From positions 124,001 to 188,000 of the forward strand of contig NZ_FNEO01000003.1 in assembly GCF_900100165.1 (NCBI RefSeq): a DNA stretch of 64,000 nucleotides. Reading direction: 5' to 3'. Shown piece after piece: positions 17,041-24,959 of the stretch; within the stretch, counting starts at the first letter, position 1, and the number at the start of each line of letters is the position of its first letter. This DNA comes from Flavobacterium glycines. GTDB taxonomy: Bacteria; Bacteroidota; Bacteroidia; Flavobacteriales; Flavobacteriaceae. The translations under genes and the position numbers were made by a program. The notes beneath the pieces are model-generated. The model was not told the DNA's origin. It worked only from the letters and a program-made list of their open reading frames with translations, and did not search any database.

Positions 17041-18159
17041 ATGGCATTAAAAAAAATTGAAGCAAATACTAAATTAGCTCAAAAAGAAGAAACTGTAGCA
17101 AAAAAAACATCAACAATTAAAAAAGTTAAAGTAAAATCACTACAAACAAAATTTGGTGATTTAACAGTTTTTACACAATCAATGAAAATTTCGGATGTCC
17201 TTTACATATATTATGTAGCTGTTCGAGGACGTGACGAAGAAGAAGGAGCTGTACAAAGAGTATTGAATAAACAAAGAATCGCTGCAATAAAAAAATATAT
17301 ATTAGAAGGAAATATATTTTACAGTACATTCATTTTAAATTGGACTGACACAAAAGTTAAACCCATATTTTCAAATGATGAAATCATAATACCTATTATT
17401 CCTTTTTCAGCCCAAGCAATCGACGGTCAACATAGACTTGTTGGACTTCAAGAAGCAATAAAAGAAAATCCAGAAATTGGTGAGAAAGAAATCATAGTGA
17501 CTTTAAGCTTGAACCTATCAACAAAAGATGCTGCAAGAATTTTTGTTAATATTAATTCAGAGCAAAAACCTGTTCCTAAAAGCTTGATTTATGATCTATT
17601 TGGTGAAATTGAAAATGACACAAACCATTCTATAAACAGAGCAACGGATATCGCAGAAGAATTAAATGATAATATTGAGTCTCCTTTTTATAAAGCTATT
17701 AAATATCCTGGACAAGGTAAAGGTGTTGGATTTGTTGACTTAGCTACTGTAGTTAGCTCATTAAAAAAACACTTAGAATCCGATGGAGTATTTGCAAGCC
17801 ATAAATTAACCAATCTACAAAACCAGAAAATAGTCATAATGAATTATTTTACCGCTCTCAAATTTTACTACGACAGAGAAAATTTATGGACAAATCGAGC
17901 CAAAAATCCTTTCTTGACAAATGCAGGTTTTTTTGGAGCAATTGAGCATCTGATTAAAAATTTACTTATAAAATGTGCAGAAAAAAAATCGTTTAAAGTT
18001 GACGATTTTAAATCTCTTTTAGACTTACCAAAAGGAGAATTACTTCAAAGGTCAGATTTAAAAAATCTTGAAGGAAAATCTCAGAGAAAAGCAATTGTGG
18101 ATTTTTTACAAGACAACTATTTAAAATCATTACCAAACCAAGACGAATATGAGTTTTGA
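17041..18159 (+). CDS. DGQHR-domain (DndB-like) protein
   Basis: 372 aa. After a lysine-rich N-terminus, a segment resembling the DGQHR domain begins at about residue 35. The family signature DGQHR is at 128-132 (QAIDGQHRLVGLQEA), followed by conserved FVNINSEQKPVPKS and a C-terminal NAGFFGAIEHL segment. The best-known relative is DndB, the transcriptional regulator of the phosphorothioate DNA-modification operon, but no dndCDE or sulfur-modification genes are nearby. The gene overlaps the next one by 11 nt, so the two form a pair. Transposase-type repeats follow, consistent with a horizontally acquired cargo. It could be a regulator or an antitoxin-like partner; the exact function is not known. 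Confidence 0.8.
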   Translation: MALKKIEANTKLAQKEETVAKKTSTIKKVKVKSLQTKFGDLTVFTQSMKISDVLYIYYVAVRGRDEEEGAVQRVLNKQRIAAIKKYILEGNIFYSTFILNWTDTKVKPIFSNDEIIIPIIPFSAQAIDGQHRLVGLQEAIKENPEIGEKEIIVTLSLNLSTKDAARIFVNINSEQKPVPKSLIYDLFGEIENDTNHSINRATDIAEELNDNIESPFYKAIKYPGQGKGVGFVDLATVVSSLKKHLESDGVFASHKLTNLQNQKIVIMNYFTALKFYYDRENLWTNRAKNPFLTNAGFFGAIEHLIKNLLIKCAEKKSFKVDDFKSLLDLPKGELLQRSDLKNLEGKSQRKAIVDFLQDNYLKSLPNQDEYEF

Positions 18160-18943
18160 TAGACACAGAGCACAAACATTTTGTGAAAGTATTTTAGGTT
18201 GTACTTCATTTGATGATTTCTTTTTGGCTGATATTTCAACATTGACACTTGATAATGCAAATGCCTATGCTTTTAAAAACTCATTAATTGAAGACGCTAA
18301 AGATTTGTTTTACAAAGGGCATTTAAGTCTATTAGAGGGAATTAATGGTATTGAAAATAAAAACTATTCTTGGTCAATTATAAAATGTTATTATTCTGTT
18401 TTTTATATGATTAAAGCAGATTTAGCATTGAGAGATTATGGGCTAATTAGACATAAGACAATTTATTATTTACAAGCTTCTGCTGGTGCAACTCCAATAT
18501 CAAAAGGAACTCGCGGACCAAATAGAAATAAATATTCTGGAGATCATAAATCAGCAATAAATTACTATAAAGATTTATTTAGTGGTTCTGACATGTTACT
18601 CTCTCAGGAAATTGATGGTTTAAGTTCGTATGAATGGTTAATGAAAAAACGGGAACAAATTAACTATCAGGAAAGGTATTTCAATGATCCTGGTAGTTCA
18701 GATTTTTTGACCTATATAGCTAATGAAGTGTTAAGTGGAAATTTCACTAAACTTATTGAAGATATTATTTCTGACACATTTATAATAACTTTTCAAAATG
18801 AATTCGCACCATTAGCCATACCAATTAAAAGAGCAATTTTGACAAAATCTAATTTTGATAGTAATGGTTTAACTTTAAATTATACTGTTGACCAGCTTAA
18901 TCATCTTAAAACTTTTCCAAGATACGAGTTGTTGGGAATTTAA
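18149..18943 (+). CDS. HEPN-like protein with RX6H motif, partner of DGQHR gene
   Basis: 264 aa. I recognise a HEPN-like helical core at about residues 40-110: a long helix, then YSWSIIKCYYSVFYMIKADL, which resembles the second helix of HEPN domains, followed by R95-D96-x5-H102. This fits the RX4-6H active-site pattern of HEPN ribonucleases, including the polar residue after Arg. The rest has no recognised motif. The ATG lies 11 nt inside the upstream gene, so the two are co-translated. HEPN RNases are common toxins or effectors in defence modules, and the upstream gene would then be a natural antitoxin or sensor. This is inference from sequence and context; the domain call needs structural confirmation. 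Confidence 0.6.
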   Translation: MSFDRHRAQTFCESILGCTSFDDFFLADISTLTLDNANAYAFKNSLIEDAKDLFYKGHLSLLEGINGIENKNYSWSIIKCYYSVFYMIKADLALRDYGLIRHKTIYYLQASAGATPISKGTRGPNRNKYSGDHKSAINYYKDLFSGSDMLLSQEIDGLSSYEWLMKKREQINYQERYFNDPGSSDFLTYIANEVLSGNFTKLIEDIISDTFIITFQNEFAPLAIPIKRAILTKSNFDSNGLTLNYTVDQLNHLKTFPRYELLGI

Positions 18944-18950
18944 TAAACCC

Positions 18951-18966
18951 CCAGCTGGCGCGAGCG
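18951..18966 (+). repeat. partial REP element (A)
   Basis: CCAGCTGGCGCGAGCG begins 7 nt after the HEPN-like gene stop and matches the left half of the REP consensus in this locus, but lacks the right stem arm. Confidence 0.55.
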
Positions 18967-18978
18967 TTTTTCTTAAGG

Positions 18979-19008
18979 TTCGCTAGCGCGAGCGTCCCGC
19001 TCGTGCCC
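18979..19008 (+). repeat. REP element (B), forward
   Basis: Stem CGAGCG (18989-18994) and CGCTCG (18998-19003) with a TCC loop, followed by GTGCCC. The 30-nt element recurs inverted at 19714-19743 with one mismatch. Confidence 0.8.
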
Positions 19009-19046
19009 GTAACAATATATAAACTTTTTTTAGGACGAGACACAAT

Positions 19047-19088
19047 ATGGGTACGAGCGGGACGCTCGCACTAGCAAAGTAGAAAATC
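19047..19088 (-). repeat. REP element (C), reverse
   Basis: Stem CGAGCG (19054-19059), loop GGA, CGCTCG (19063-19068), then ACTAGCAAAGTAG. The whole 42 nt recurs in direct orientation at 19928-19969 with two mismatches. Confidence 0.8.
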
Positions 19089-19093
19089 CCAGG

Positions 19094-19120
19094 CCAACGC
19101 GAGCGTCCCGCTCGTGCCCA
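19094..19120 (+). repeat. REP element (D), forward
   Basis: CCAACGCGAGCGTCC then CGCTCGTGCCC forms the same 6-bp stem with a TCC loop, 39 nt upstream of the RAYT start. Confidence 0.8.
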
Positions 19121-19159
19121 CAAAGTGGAGCGAGTGATTTTTATCTATTAAAAAAAACA

Positions 19160-19708
19160 ATGAGCCGAAAATATAAATTTGGAGAAAAATCAGGAGCTTA
19201 TTTCATAAGTTTTGCTACCGTAAACTGGATAGATGTGTTTACCAGAGATGATTATTTTTGGTGTATAATAGAGTCGTTAGATTTTTGCAGAAAGAATAAA
19301 GGAATGGAACTCTATGGTTATTGCATTATGCCGAGCCATGTACATTTAATCTTTCGTTCCGCATTAAATGATCCTTCGGGATTGATAAGAGATTTTAAAG
19401 GATTTACCTCAAAAAAAATGCTCAAACTCATAGAAGATAATCCGCAAGAAAGTAGAAAAGAATGGATGCTTTGGATGTTTGAGAGAGCTGGAAAAAAGAA
19501 TAGTAATGTTACCAATAGACAGTTTTGGCAACAAAATAATCAACCAATCGAGATTTGGTCATTGAAAGTATTTGAGCAAAAGTTAGAATATATTCACAAT
19601 AATCCTGTTGAAACAGGATTTGTAACTGACCCTATAGATTGGAAATATAGTAGTGCTAGAAATTATGGTAATAATAACCAAACCATTTTGGAAATTGATA
19701 TGAATTAG
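19160..19708 (+). CDS. REP-associated tyrosine transposase (RAYT)
   Basis: 182 aa. It has the HUH motif of Y1 transposases as MPSHVHLIF (H60, H62) and a downstream catalytic tyrosine, Y144, in LEYIHNNP. The length and motif order match the TnpA_REP/RAYT group rather than autonomous IS200/IS605 elements. Palindromes of the REP type lie on both sides within 1 kb, the expected signature. RAYTs are single-copy, domesticated relatives of IS200 transposases that bind and process REP hairpins. The frame is intact with all catalytic residues, so it is probably functional. The start ATG at 19160 follows an A-rich leader. Confidence 0.92.
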   Translation: MSRKYKFGEKSGAYFISFATVNWIDVFTRDDYFWCIIESLDFCRKNKGMELYGYCIMPSHVHLIFRSALNDPSGLIRDFKGFTSKKMLKLIEDNPQESRKEWMLWMFERAGKKNSNVTNRQFWQQNNQPIEIWSLKVFEQKLEYIHNNPVETGFVTDPIDWKYSSARNYGNNNQTILEIDMN

Positions 19709-19713
19709 ATGGT

Positions 19714-19743
19714 GGGCACGAGCGGGACGCTAGCGCTAGCGAA
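19714..19743 (-). repeat. REP element (E), reverse
   Basis: Begins 5 nt after the RAYT stop. It is the reverse complement of element B with one substitution (29/30), which breaks one pair of the stem. Confidence 0.75.
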
Positions 19744-19874
19744 AGAGTTTGATAAAATGTTTCCTGTTCCTCCTCCTATCATCAACTAATGACGTTACCT
19801 GCTATTTTGGGACGACGTACATATTAACAAACTATTATAATGAAGATATTTCAAACCATAAAATCCATTTTTCT

Positions 19875-19903
19875 CCAGCTACCGCGAGCGTCACGCTCGT
19901 GGA
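19875..19903 (+). repeat. REP element (F), forward, TCA loop
   Basis: CCAGCTACCGCGAGCG then TCA and CGCTCGTGG. Same stem as element B, but the loop is TCA rather than TCC. Confidence 0.8.
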
Positions 19904-19927
19904 CATAAAGAAATTAAAAAATTCAGG

Positions 19928-19969
19928 ATGGGTACGAGCGTGACGCTCGCACTAGCAAAATAGAAAATC
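19928..19969 (-). repeat. REP element (G), reverse, TGA loop
   Basis: Direct repeat of element C (40/42). Its loop, TGA, is the complement of the TCA loop of its neighbour F, just as GGA in C complements TCC in B, so F-G and B-C are matched inverted pairs. Confidence 0.8.
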
Positions 19970-19995
19970 AGTATTATTAATTATTTATAAAAAAC

Positions 19996-20029
19996 AAATC
20001 CCTTTCAAAATCAAATTTGAAAGGGATTT
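19996..20029. terminator. bidirectional terminator at the island/glmM junction
   Basis: AAATCCCTTTCAAA (19996-20009) pairs perfectly with TTTGAAAGGGATTT (20016-20029), loop 6 nt, with A-rich and T-rich flanks. It lies between the island and the convergent glmM gene. Confidence 0.85.
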
Positions 20030-20047
20030 TATCTTAAAAAAAAGCAA

Positions 20048-21442
20048 TTAAATTCCTGCTATTGCTTTTATTTCATCAATAATTCTTAATGCCAAAGCAT
20101 CCGCTTGTGATTGCAAAGGTGCTTCGGTATAAATACGAATAATCGGTTCGGTATTTGATTTTCTCAAATGTACCCATTCTTTAGCAAAGTCTATTTTAAC
20201 TCCGTCAATAGTGGTAATATCTTCGTTTTTGTATTTCTCAGTCATAGCAACCAAAATAGCATCCACATCAATTTGAGGCGTCAATTCGATTTTATTTTTG
20301 CTCATATAATACTCCGGATAAGAAGCTCTCAAAGCCGAAACACTCATATTTTTGTTAGCCAAATGCGTCAAAAACAAAGCCACTCCTACCAAGCTGTCAC
20401 GTCCATAGTGTGACTCCGGATAAATAATCCCTCCGTTTCCTTCACCACCAATGATAGCATTATTCTTTTTCATCAATTCCACTACATTCACCTCTCCTAC
20501 TGCACTGGCTTCATAGCTTCCGTTATGAGCGTTAGTCACATCGCGCAAAGCACGGGAAGAAGACATATTAGAAACTGTATTTCCCGGAGTTTTGCTCAAT
20601 ACATAATCAGCAACGGCTACCAAAGTATATTCTTCACCAAACATTTCTCCGTCTTCGCTAATGAAGGCCAAACGGTCTACATCAGGATCAACCACAATAC
20701 CAAGATGTGCTTTTTCTTCTACTACCAATTCGCAAATATCCTTAAGATGTTCTTTTAAAGGTTCCGGGTTATGAGGGAAATGTCCGTTAGGCTCACAATA
20801 TAATTTTACCACTTCCACTCCCATTAATTCCAGTAACTTAGGGATAATAACGCCTCCTGATGAATTCACTCCATCAACAACCACTTTAAATTTGGCTGCT
20901 TTTACGGCCTCAATATCTACTAAAGGCAAATTCAATACTTCATCAATATGAATATCCATGTAGGCATCATTTTCAATAATTTCGCCTAAACTATCCACAT
21001 CCGAGAAATCAAATGCTTCCGCTTCGGCAATTTGAAGAATCTTTTCTCCTTCAACTCCGTTTAAAAATTCCCCTTTATCGTTTAACAATTTCAAGGCATT
21101 CCATTGTTTTGGATTGTGTGAAGCCGTTAAAATAATTCCTCCATTGGCACTTTCTAACGGAACTGCCACTTCAACGGTAGGCGTTGTAGAAAGCCCCAAA
21201 TCAATTACATCAATACCTAATCCTATTAAAGTATTCACTACCAAATTATGAATCATTGGTCCGGAAATTCGGGCATCACGACCTACAACAACCTTTAGAT
21301 TTTTATTATCCTTGCCATAGGTATTTTTCAACCAAGTTCCATAAGCCGAAGCAAATTTCACTGCATCAACCGGAGTAAGATTGTCTCCTACCTTTCCGCC
21401 AATAGTTCCACGAATTCCTGATATTGATTTTATTAATGTCAT
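20048..21442 (-). CDS. glmM: phosphoglucosamine mutase
   Basis: 464 aa, alpha-D-phosphohexomutase family. The active-site phosphoserine is S108 in LTASHNPKQWNALK, the metal-binding loop is VVDPDVDRLAF, and the sugar-binding loop GEGNGG is present. The C-terminal phosphate-binding segment is RKSNTEPIIRIYTEA. GlmM converts glucosamine-6-phosphate to glucosamine-1-phosphate for UDP-GlcNAc, peptidoglycan and lipid A synthesis. The TASHNPKQWNALK loop favours GlmM over phosphomannomutase, though a mixed PMM/PGM activity cannot be excluded. A TATATTTG box is at 21488-21495 upstream on the minus strand. Confidence 0.88.
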   Translation of the reverse strand: MTLIKSISGIRGTIGGKVGDNLTPVDAVKFASAYGTWLKNTYGKDNKNLKVVVGRDARISGPMIHNLVVNTLIGLGIDVIDLGLSTTPTVEVAVPLESANGGIILTASHNPKQWNALKLLNDKGEFLNGVEGEKILQIAEAEAFDFSDVDSLGEIIENDAYMDIHIDEVLNLPLVDIEAVKAAKFKVVVDGVNSSGGVIIPKLLELMGVEVVKLYCEPNGHFPHNPEPLKEHLKDICELVVEEKAHLGIVVDPDVDRLAFISEDGEMFGEEYTLVAVADYVLSKTPGNTVSNMSSSRALRDVTNAHNGSYEASAVGEVNVVELMKKNNAIIGGEGNGGIIYPESHYGRDSLVGVALFLTHLANKNMSVSALRASYPEYYMSKNKIELTPQIDVDAILVAMTEKYKNEDITTIDGVKIDFAKEWVHLRKSNTEPIIRIYTEAPLQSQADALALRIIDEIKAIAGI

Positions 21443-21487
21443 TCTGTTATTTTTAAAATTTTAAGTAAATTGATATTAAGTTGGACA

Positions 21488-21495
21488 CAAATATA
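21488..21495 (-). promoter_or_regulatory. -7 box for glmM
   Basis: TATATTTG on the minus strand, 45 nt before the ATG at 21442. No TTG -33 element is visible at normal spacing. Confidence 0.5.
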
Positions 21496-21667
21496 AAAAA
21501 GTTGTTGGGTTACTGAGATGCTGAGAAGCTAAGATTTTAAAATAATATTCAGTGCTAAGTTTATTTAAAGCTAAATTATACATCCAGATGATTCAAAAAA
21601 GTTTTAATACATTTACTAAAACAAACGCAGCTCCTTTGTCTCTAAGAACCTTAGCAACTTAAAAAAG

Positions 21668-22252
21668 ATGAATTTCCTAGCACACATCTACCTTTCCGGG
21701 AACAATGAATTTATAAAAATTGGCAATTTCATGGCCGATGGTATCCGTGGAAGAAAATTTGAAGACTACCATCCGGAAATTCAAAAAGGAATTTTGCTGC
21801 ACAGAGCAATTGATACATTTACCGATGCACATCCAATTTTTAGAGAAAGTACCAAGCGTTTACACGAACGATACCACCACTATGCTGGCGTAATTGTAGA
21901 TATTTTCTACGATCATTTCCTAGCAAAAAACTGGACTAATTATTCGGATGAAGATTTAGAAGAATATATTAGTCGTTTTTACCAATCCATGCACAAACAC
22001 CATGATTTACTCAGCGAAAGAGCCAAAGGAATACTGCCGTATATGGAAAAACAAAATTGGCTTTCAAGCTATCAAAGTATTGATGGAATCCATGAGATTT
22101 TAAGCCGTATGGATCGTCGAACTGACAACAATTCGAATATGCGTTTTGCTTCAGAAGAATTAAAAGAATACTATTCAGAATTTGAACAGGAATTCAGCAG
22201 TTTTTTCGAAGACATAAAAGCCTATTGCTCATCCAAATTAAATACACTTTAA
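21668..22252 (+). CDS. acyl carrier protein phosphodiesterase (AcpH-like)
   Basis: 194 aa. The N-terminal segment MNFLAHIYLSGN, then IGNFMADGIRG and the HRAIDTFTDAHP motif, are characteristic of the AcpH/ACP phosphodiesterase family (HD-like fold), which removes the 4-phosphopantetheine group from acyl carrier protein. A later FYDHFLAKNW completes the conserved metal-binding helix set. It is cytoplasmic. The gene is 2 nt from the following AlkD-like gene, so the two are in one operon. Confidence 0.85.
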   Translation: MNFLAHIYLSGNNEFIKIGNFMADGIRGRKFEDYHPEIQKGILLHRAIDTFTDAHPIFRESTKRLHERYHHYAGVIVDIFYDHFLAKNWTNYSDEDLEEYISRFYQSMHKHHDLLSERAKGILPYMEKQNWLSSYQSIDGIHEILSRMDRRTDNNSNMRFASEELKEYYSEFEQEFSSFFEDIKAYCSSKLNTL

Positions 22253-22253
22253 A

Positions 22254-22928
22254 ATGGCATTTATAAACCAATTAGAAAATGCTTTTCAGGAAATCAACAA
22301 TGCAGAAAACGCATTGGCAATGGCAAAATACATGAAAAATCATTTATCTTTTTTTGGCATCAAAACCACCGAAAGAAGACAACGATTTAAAGAAATTTGG
22401 AAAGCAAACAAACCGGAAGTTACAAAAAATACCAGAGCAATCGCTTTAGAATTATACGCTAAAGAACAAAGAGAATTACACTATTGTGCCATAGAAATTC
22501 TAATCAAAGAACTCAAAGGTAATTACAAAAAAGAAGATATTTTACTCATAGAAAAACTACTCACCACAAATTCCTGGTGGGATAGCGTAGATACCATTTC
22601 GAAATATATGCTGGGACAATATCTAGTTGAATTCCCTGATGCTATTGATACAACTATCGATAAATTTTCAAATTCAGACAATATGTGGCTCAACAGAAGT
22701 GCAATTTTATTTCAACTGGACTATAAAAAGAAAACCAATTTTGAGTTACTAAAAACCATTTGTATTCAACATCAATCGTCTAAGGAATTTTTTATTCAAA
22801 AAGCCATCGGATGGGCTTTACGCGAATATGCAAAAACAAATTCTGAAGCCGTAAAACAATTTGTTTTGGTTAATAACTTAAAGCCTTTAAGCCGAAAAGA
22901 AGCCCTTAAAAATGTATCCGATGCTTAA
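22254..22928 (+). CDS. DNA alkylation repair protein (AlkD-type glycosylase)
   Basis: 224 aa, built from HEAT-like helical repeats. The signature NSWWDSVDTISKYMLG contains W109 and D113, the positions used by Bacillus AlkD to hold alkylated bases. It excises 3- and 7-alkylpurines. It follows the AcpH-like gene with a 1-nt gap, which is co-transcription without obvious functional logic. Full length; no anomaly seen. Confidence 0.88.
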   Translation: MAFINQLENAFQEINNAENALAMAKYMKNHLSFFGIKTTERRQRFKEIWKANKPEVTKNTRAIALELYAKEQRELHYCAIEILIKELKGNYKKEDILLIEKLLTTNSWWDSVDTISKYMLGQYLVEFPDAIDTTIDKFSNSDNMWLNRSAILFQLDYKKKTNFELLKTICIQHQSSKEFFIQKAIGWALREYAKTNSEAVKQFVLVNNLKPLSRKEALKNVSDA

Positions 22929-22965
22929 AATTGTAGTATTTTAGCACTTTCAAAAAAACACAATA

Positions 22966-24750
22966 ATGTTCAAAAAATATATTTCAAAACTAGAAAGTAT
23001 AATTGGTTTAGCGCAATCTTTGTTAACCGAAAAACAATTTATTTTCCTTTCAAGTGTATTAGTAGGCATTAGTTCGGCCATTGCCGTTATTGTTTTAAAA
23101 TCCTTTGCGCACTGGGTATTTGTTTTTGCCACCAATATCAATAAAATCCTAAAACTAAGTTTCATCAACAGTATCTTACCCATTGCGGGACTTTTATTGA
23201 CCGCATTCGTTATCAAACGATTATTAGGAGGAACTATCGAAAAAGGAACTTCGCAAATTCTCTATTCGGTTGCCAAGAAAGCGAGTATTATTCCGCGTAA
23301 ACAAATGTATGCCCAAATTGTAACCAGTTCCTTAACGGTAGGCTTAGGGGGTTCGGCAGGTTTAGAAAGTCCAATTGTGATAACAGGTGCTGCTTTTGGT
23401 TCTAATTTTGCACAAAATTACAAGCTAAACTATAAAGACAGAACCTTACTTATCGGTTGTGGTGTAGCTGCAGGTATTGGTGCTGCTTTTAATGCTCCCA
23501 TTGCCGGAGTCTTATTTGCTATCGAATTTTTATTGGTCGATGTAAGTATTTCAGCCTTTACTCCTATTATGATTGCCGCAGCAACAGGAGCTTTGGTTTC
23601 TGTGATTACGCTGGACGAAACCATTTTGTTAAAAGTACAGCAACAAAAAGAATTTGATTACCATAACATTCCGTTTTATGTTTTACTGGGCGTAGTCACC
23701 GGATTTATCTCGATTTATTACACTCGAAACTTCCAAAGAACCGAACATTTTTTCTCTCATTTAAGATTAAATCCATACAAAAAAGCGCTTTTAGGTGCTT
23801 CCATATTAGCGGTACTGATATTTATTTTTCCAACGCTTTTTGGTGAAGGATACGAAAGCATCCGAACCCTTGCCGATAACAATGCCGGGGAATTATTAGA
23901 AAACACCTTATTTAGCTCTTTTCAAAACAACAGATGGATCATTCTTCTTTTTGTTGCTGCAACAATGATGATGAAAGTTTTTGCCACATCCATTACTTTG
24001 GGTTCCGGAGGAAATGGAGGTAATTTTGCTCCTTCTCTTTTCATGGGTTCTTACGTGGGTTATGTTTTTGCAAAAGCGTTCAATCTAACAGGATTAACTC
24101 ATTTACCTATCAGTAATTTTACAATGATAGGCATGGCGGGAATTTTAAGTGGATTATTTCATGCACCGCTAACGGCCATTTTCCTTATTGCCGAAATTAC
24201 GGGCGGTTACAGCCTGATGCTTCCACTTATGATTGTAGCTTCCATCAGTTTTGCGATTTCAAAAACTTTCGAAAAACATTCGATGGATGTAAAAAGTTTG
24301 GTTCAAAAAGGACATGCTTTTACCAGTAACAAAGACACTAATGTACTTTCAACTTTAAACACTAATTCGATTATTCACACTGATTATCTTACTCTTTCTC
24401 CGGATGATAATTTAGAAAAATTAGTCGATTTGATTTCACATTCAACCCAAACCGTATTTGCTGTTGTTGATAAAGAAAAACATTTATTAGGCGTGGTACA
24501 CTTTAACGAAATCAGAGAAGTTATTTTTAACAAGTACAGAGTTAAATACACGCTGATAAAAGAAATCATGAAAGATCCTGCTGATATCATATATCCATTC
24601 AACAACATGGAAATCGTTATGGACAAATTTGAAAAAACGAGAAAAACCTATTTACCCGTTATCAAGGATCAAAAATACTATGGTTTCATTTCAAAATCAG
24701 AAGCACTGGAAGCTTACAGAAGTAAACTAAAATCGATGACGATAGAGTAA
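22966..24750 (+). CDS. ClC-family chloride channel/antiporter with CBS domains
   Basis: 594 aa. The membrane core (about residues 25-430) has ClC selectivity motifs: GLGGSAGLESP, with gating-type Glu E134, and GSGGNGGNFAPSLFMG. Two CBS domains fill the C-terminus (about 455-590; LSPDDNLEKLVDLI and KDPADIIYPFNNMEIV). E134 at the position of E. coli E148 is consistent with proton-coupled exchange, but the proton-glutamate partner cannot be placed by eye. It starts 37 nt after the AlkD-like gene, probably in the same operon. Confidence 0.9.
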   Translation: MFKKYISKLESIIGLAQSLLTEKQFIFLSSVLVGISSAIAVIVLKSFAHWVFVFATNINKILKLSFINSILPIAGLLLTAFVIKRLLGGTIEKGTSQILYSVAKKASIIPRKQMYAQIVTSSLTVGLGGSAGLESPIVITGAAFGSNFAQNYKLNYKDRTLLIGCGVAAGIGAAFNAPIAGVLFAIEFLLVDVSISAFTPIMIAAATGALVSVITLDETILLKVQQQKEFDYHNIPFYVLLGVVTGFISIYYTRNFQRTEHFFSHLRLNPYKKALLGASILAVLIFIFPTLFGEGYESIRTLADNNAGELLENTLFSSFQNNRWIILLFVAATMMMKVFATSITLGSGGNGGNFAPSLFMGSYVGYVFAKAFNLTGLTHLPISNFTMIGMAGILSGLFHAPLTAIFLIAEITGGYSLMLPLMIVASISFAISKTFEKHSMDVKSLVQKGHAFTSNKDTNVLSTLNTNSIIHTDYLTLSPDDNLEKLVDLISHSTQTVFAVVDKEKHLLGVVHFNEIREVIFNKYRVKYTLIKEIMKDPADIIYPFNNMEIVMDKFEKTRKTYLPVIKDQKYYGFISKSEALEAYRSKLKSMTIE

Positions 24751-24757
24751 AATTTCA

Positions 24758-24903
24758 CAGAGATTTGCAAAGTTAGCACAGAGACACAAAAAATAGTTCT
24801 CAAAATGCCAGTCAATGTATGAGTTAACTTAGTGAATTTTTATAAAATTACTCTTTTGCCATAAATTCTCCGCGATACTCTGTGTTAACTTTGCAAATCT
24901 CTG
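24758..24903. repeat. imperfect 26-nt inverted repeat, MITE-like element
   Basis: The arms lie at 24758-24783 and 24878-24903 and match at 25 of 26 positions. Core words are CAGAGATTTGCAAAG on the left and CTTTGCAAATCTCTG on the right. The 94-nt spacer is AT-rich. Similar intergenic repeats are common in Flavobacterium genomes by my recollection. The right arm ends 13 nt before the -7 box of uvrA and contains its possible -33 TTG. Confidence 0.7.
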
Positions 24904-24923
24904 CGAAACAAATAGTAACTTTG
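24891..24923 (+). promoter_or_regulatory. uvrA promoter
   Basis: TTG (24891-24893) and TAACTTTG (24916-24923) with a 22-nt spacer. The -33 element lies inside the right arm of the inverted repeat, so the element appears to supply part of the promoter. Confidence 0.45.
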
Positions 24924-24959
24924 CTGTCATTGTGATGAAAAAAGCAATCAGTAAAAATT

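Larger units (their letters stand above)
19709..20047. other. 339-bp non-coding REP region between RAYT and glmM
   Basis: Contains REP elements E, F and G and a strong bidirectional terminator. An open frame at 19749-19943 crosses two palindromes and shows no domain or start signal, so I do not call it a gene. Confidence 0.7.

Noticed and set aside
17041..18943. Complete phosphorothioate (Dnd) modification system
   Set aside because: Only a DndB-like DGQHR protein is present; no dndA, dndC, dndD or dndE genes were seen.
19160..19708. IS200/IS605 autonomous insertion sequence
   Set aside because: Motif spacing and the flanking REP palindromes fit a RAYT, and no TnpB or standard IS ends are visible.
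19749..19943. Open frame of 64 codons between RAYT and glmM
   Set aside because: It runs through two REP palindromes, has no domain and no plausible regulatory context.
21498..21661. Second MITE-like inverted repeat upstream of the AcpH-like gene
   Set aside because: The two ends show only a weak, gapped match (AAGTTG core), too poor to call a repeat.
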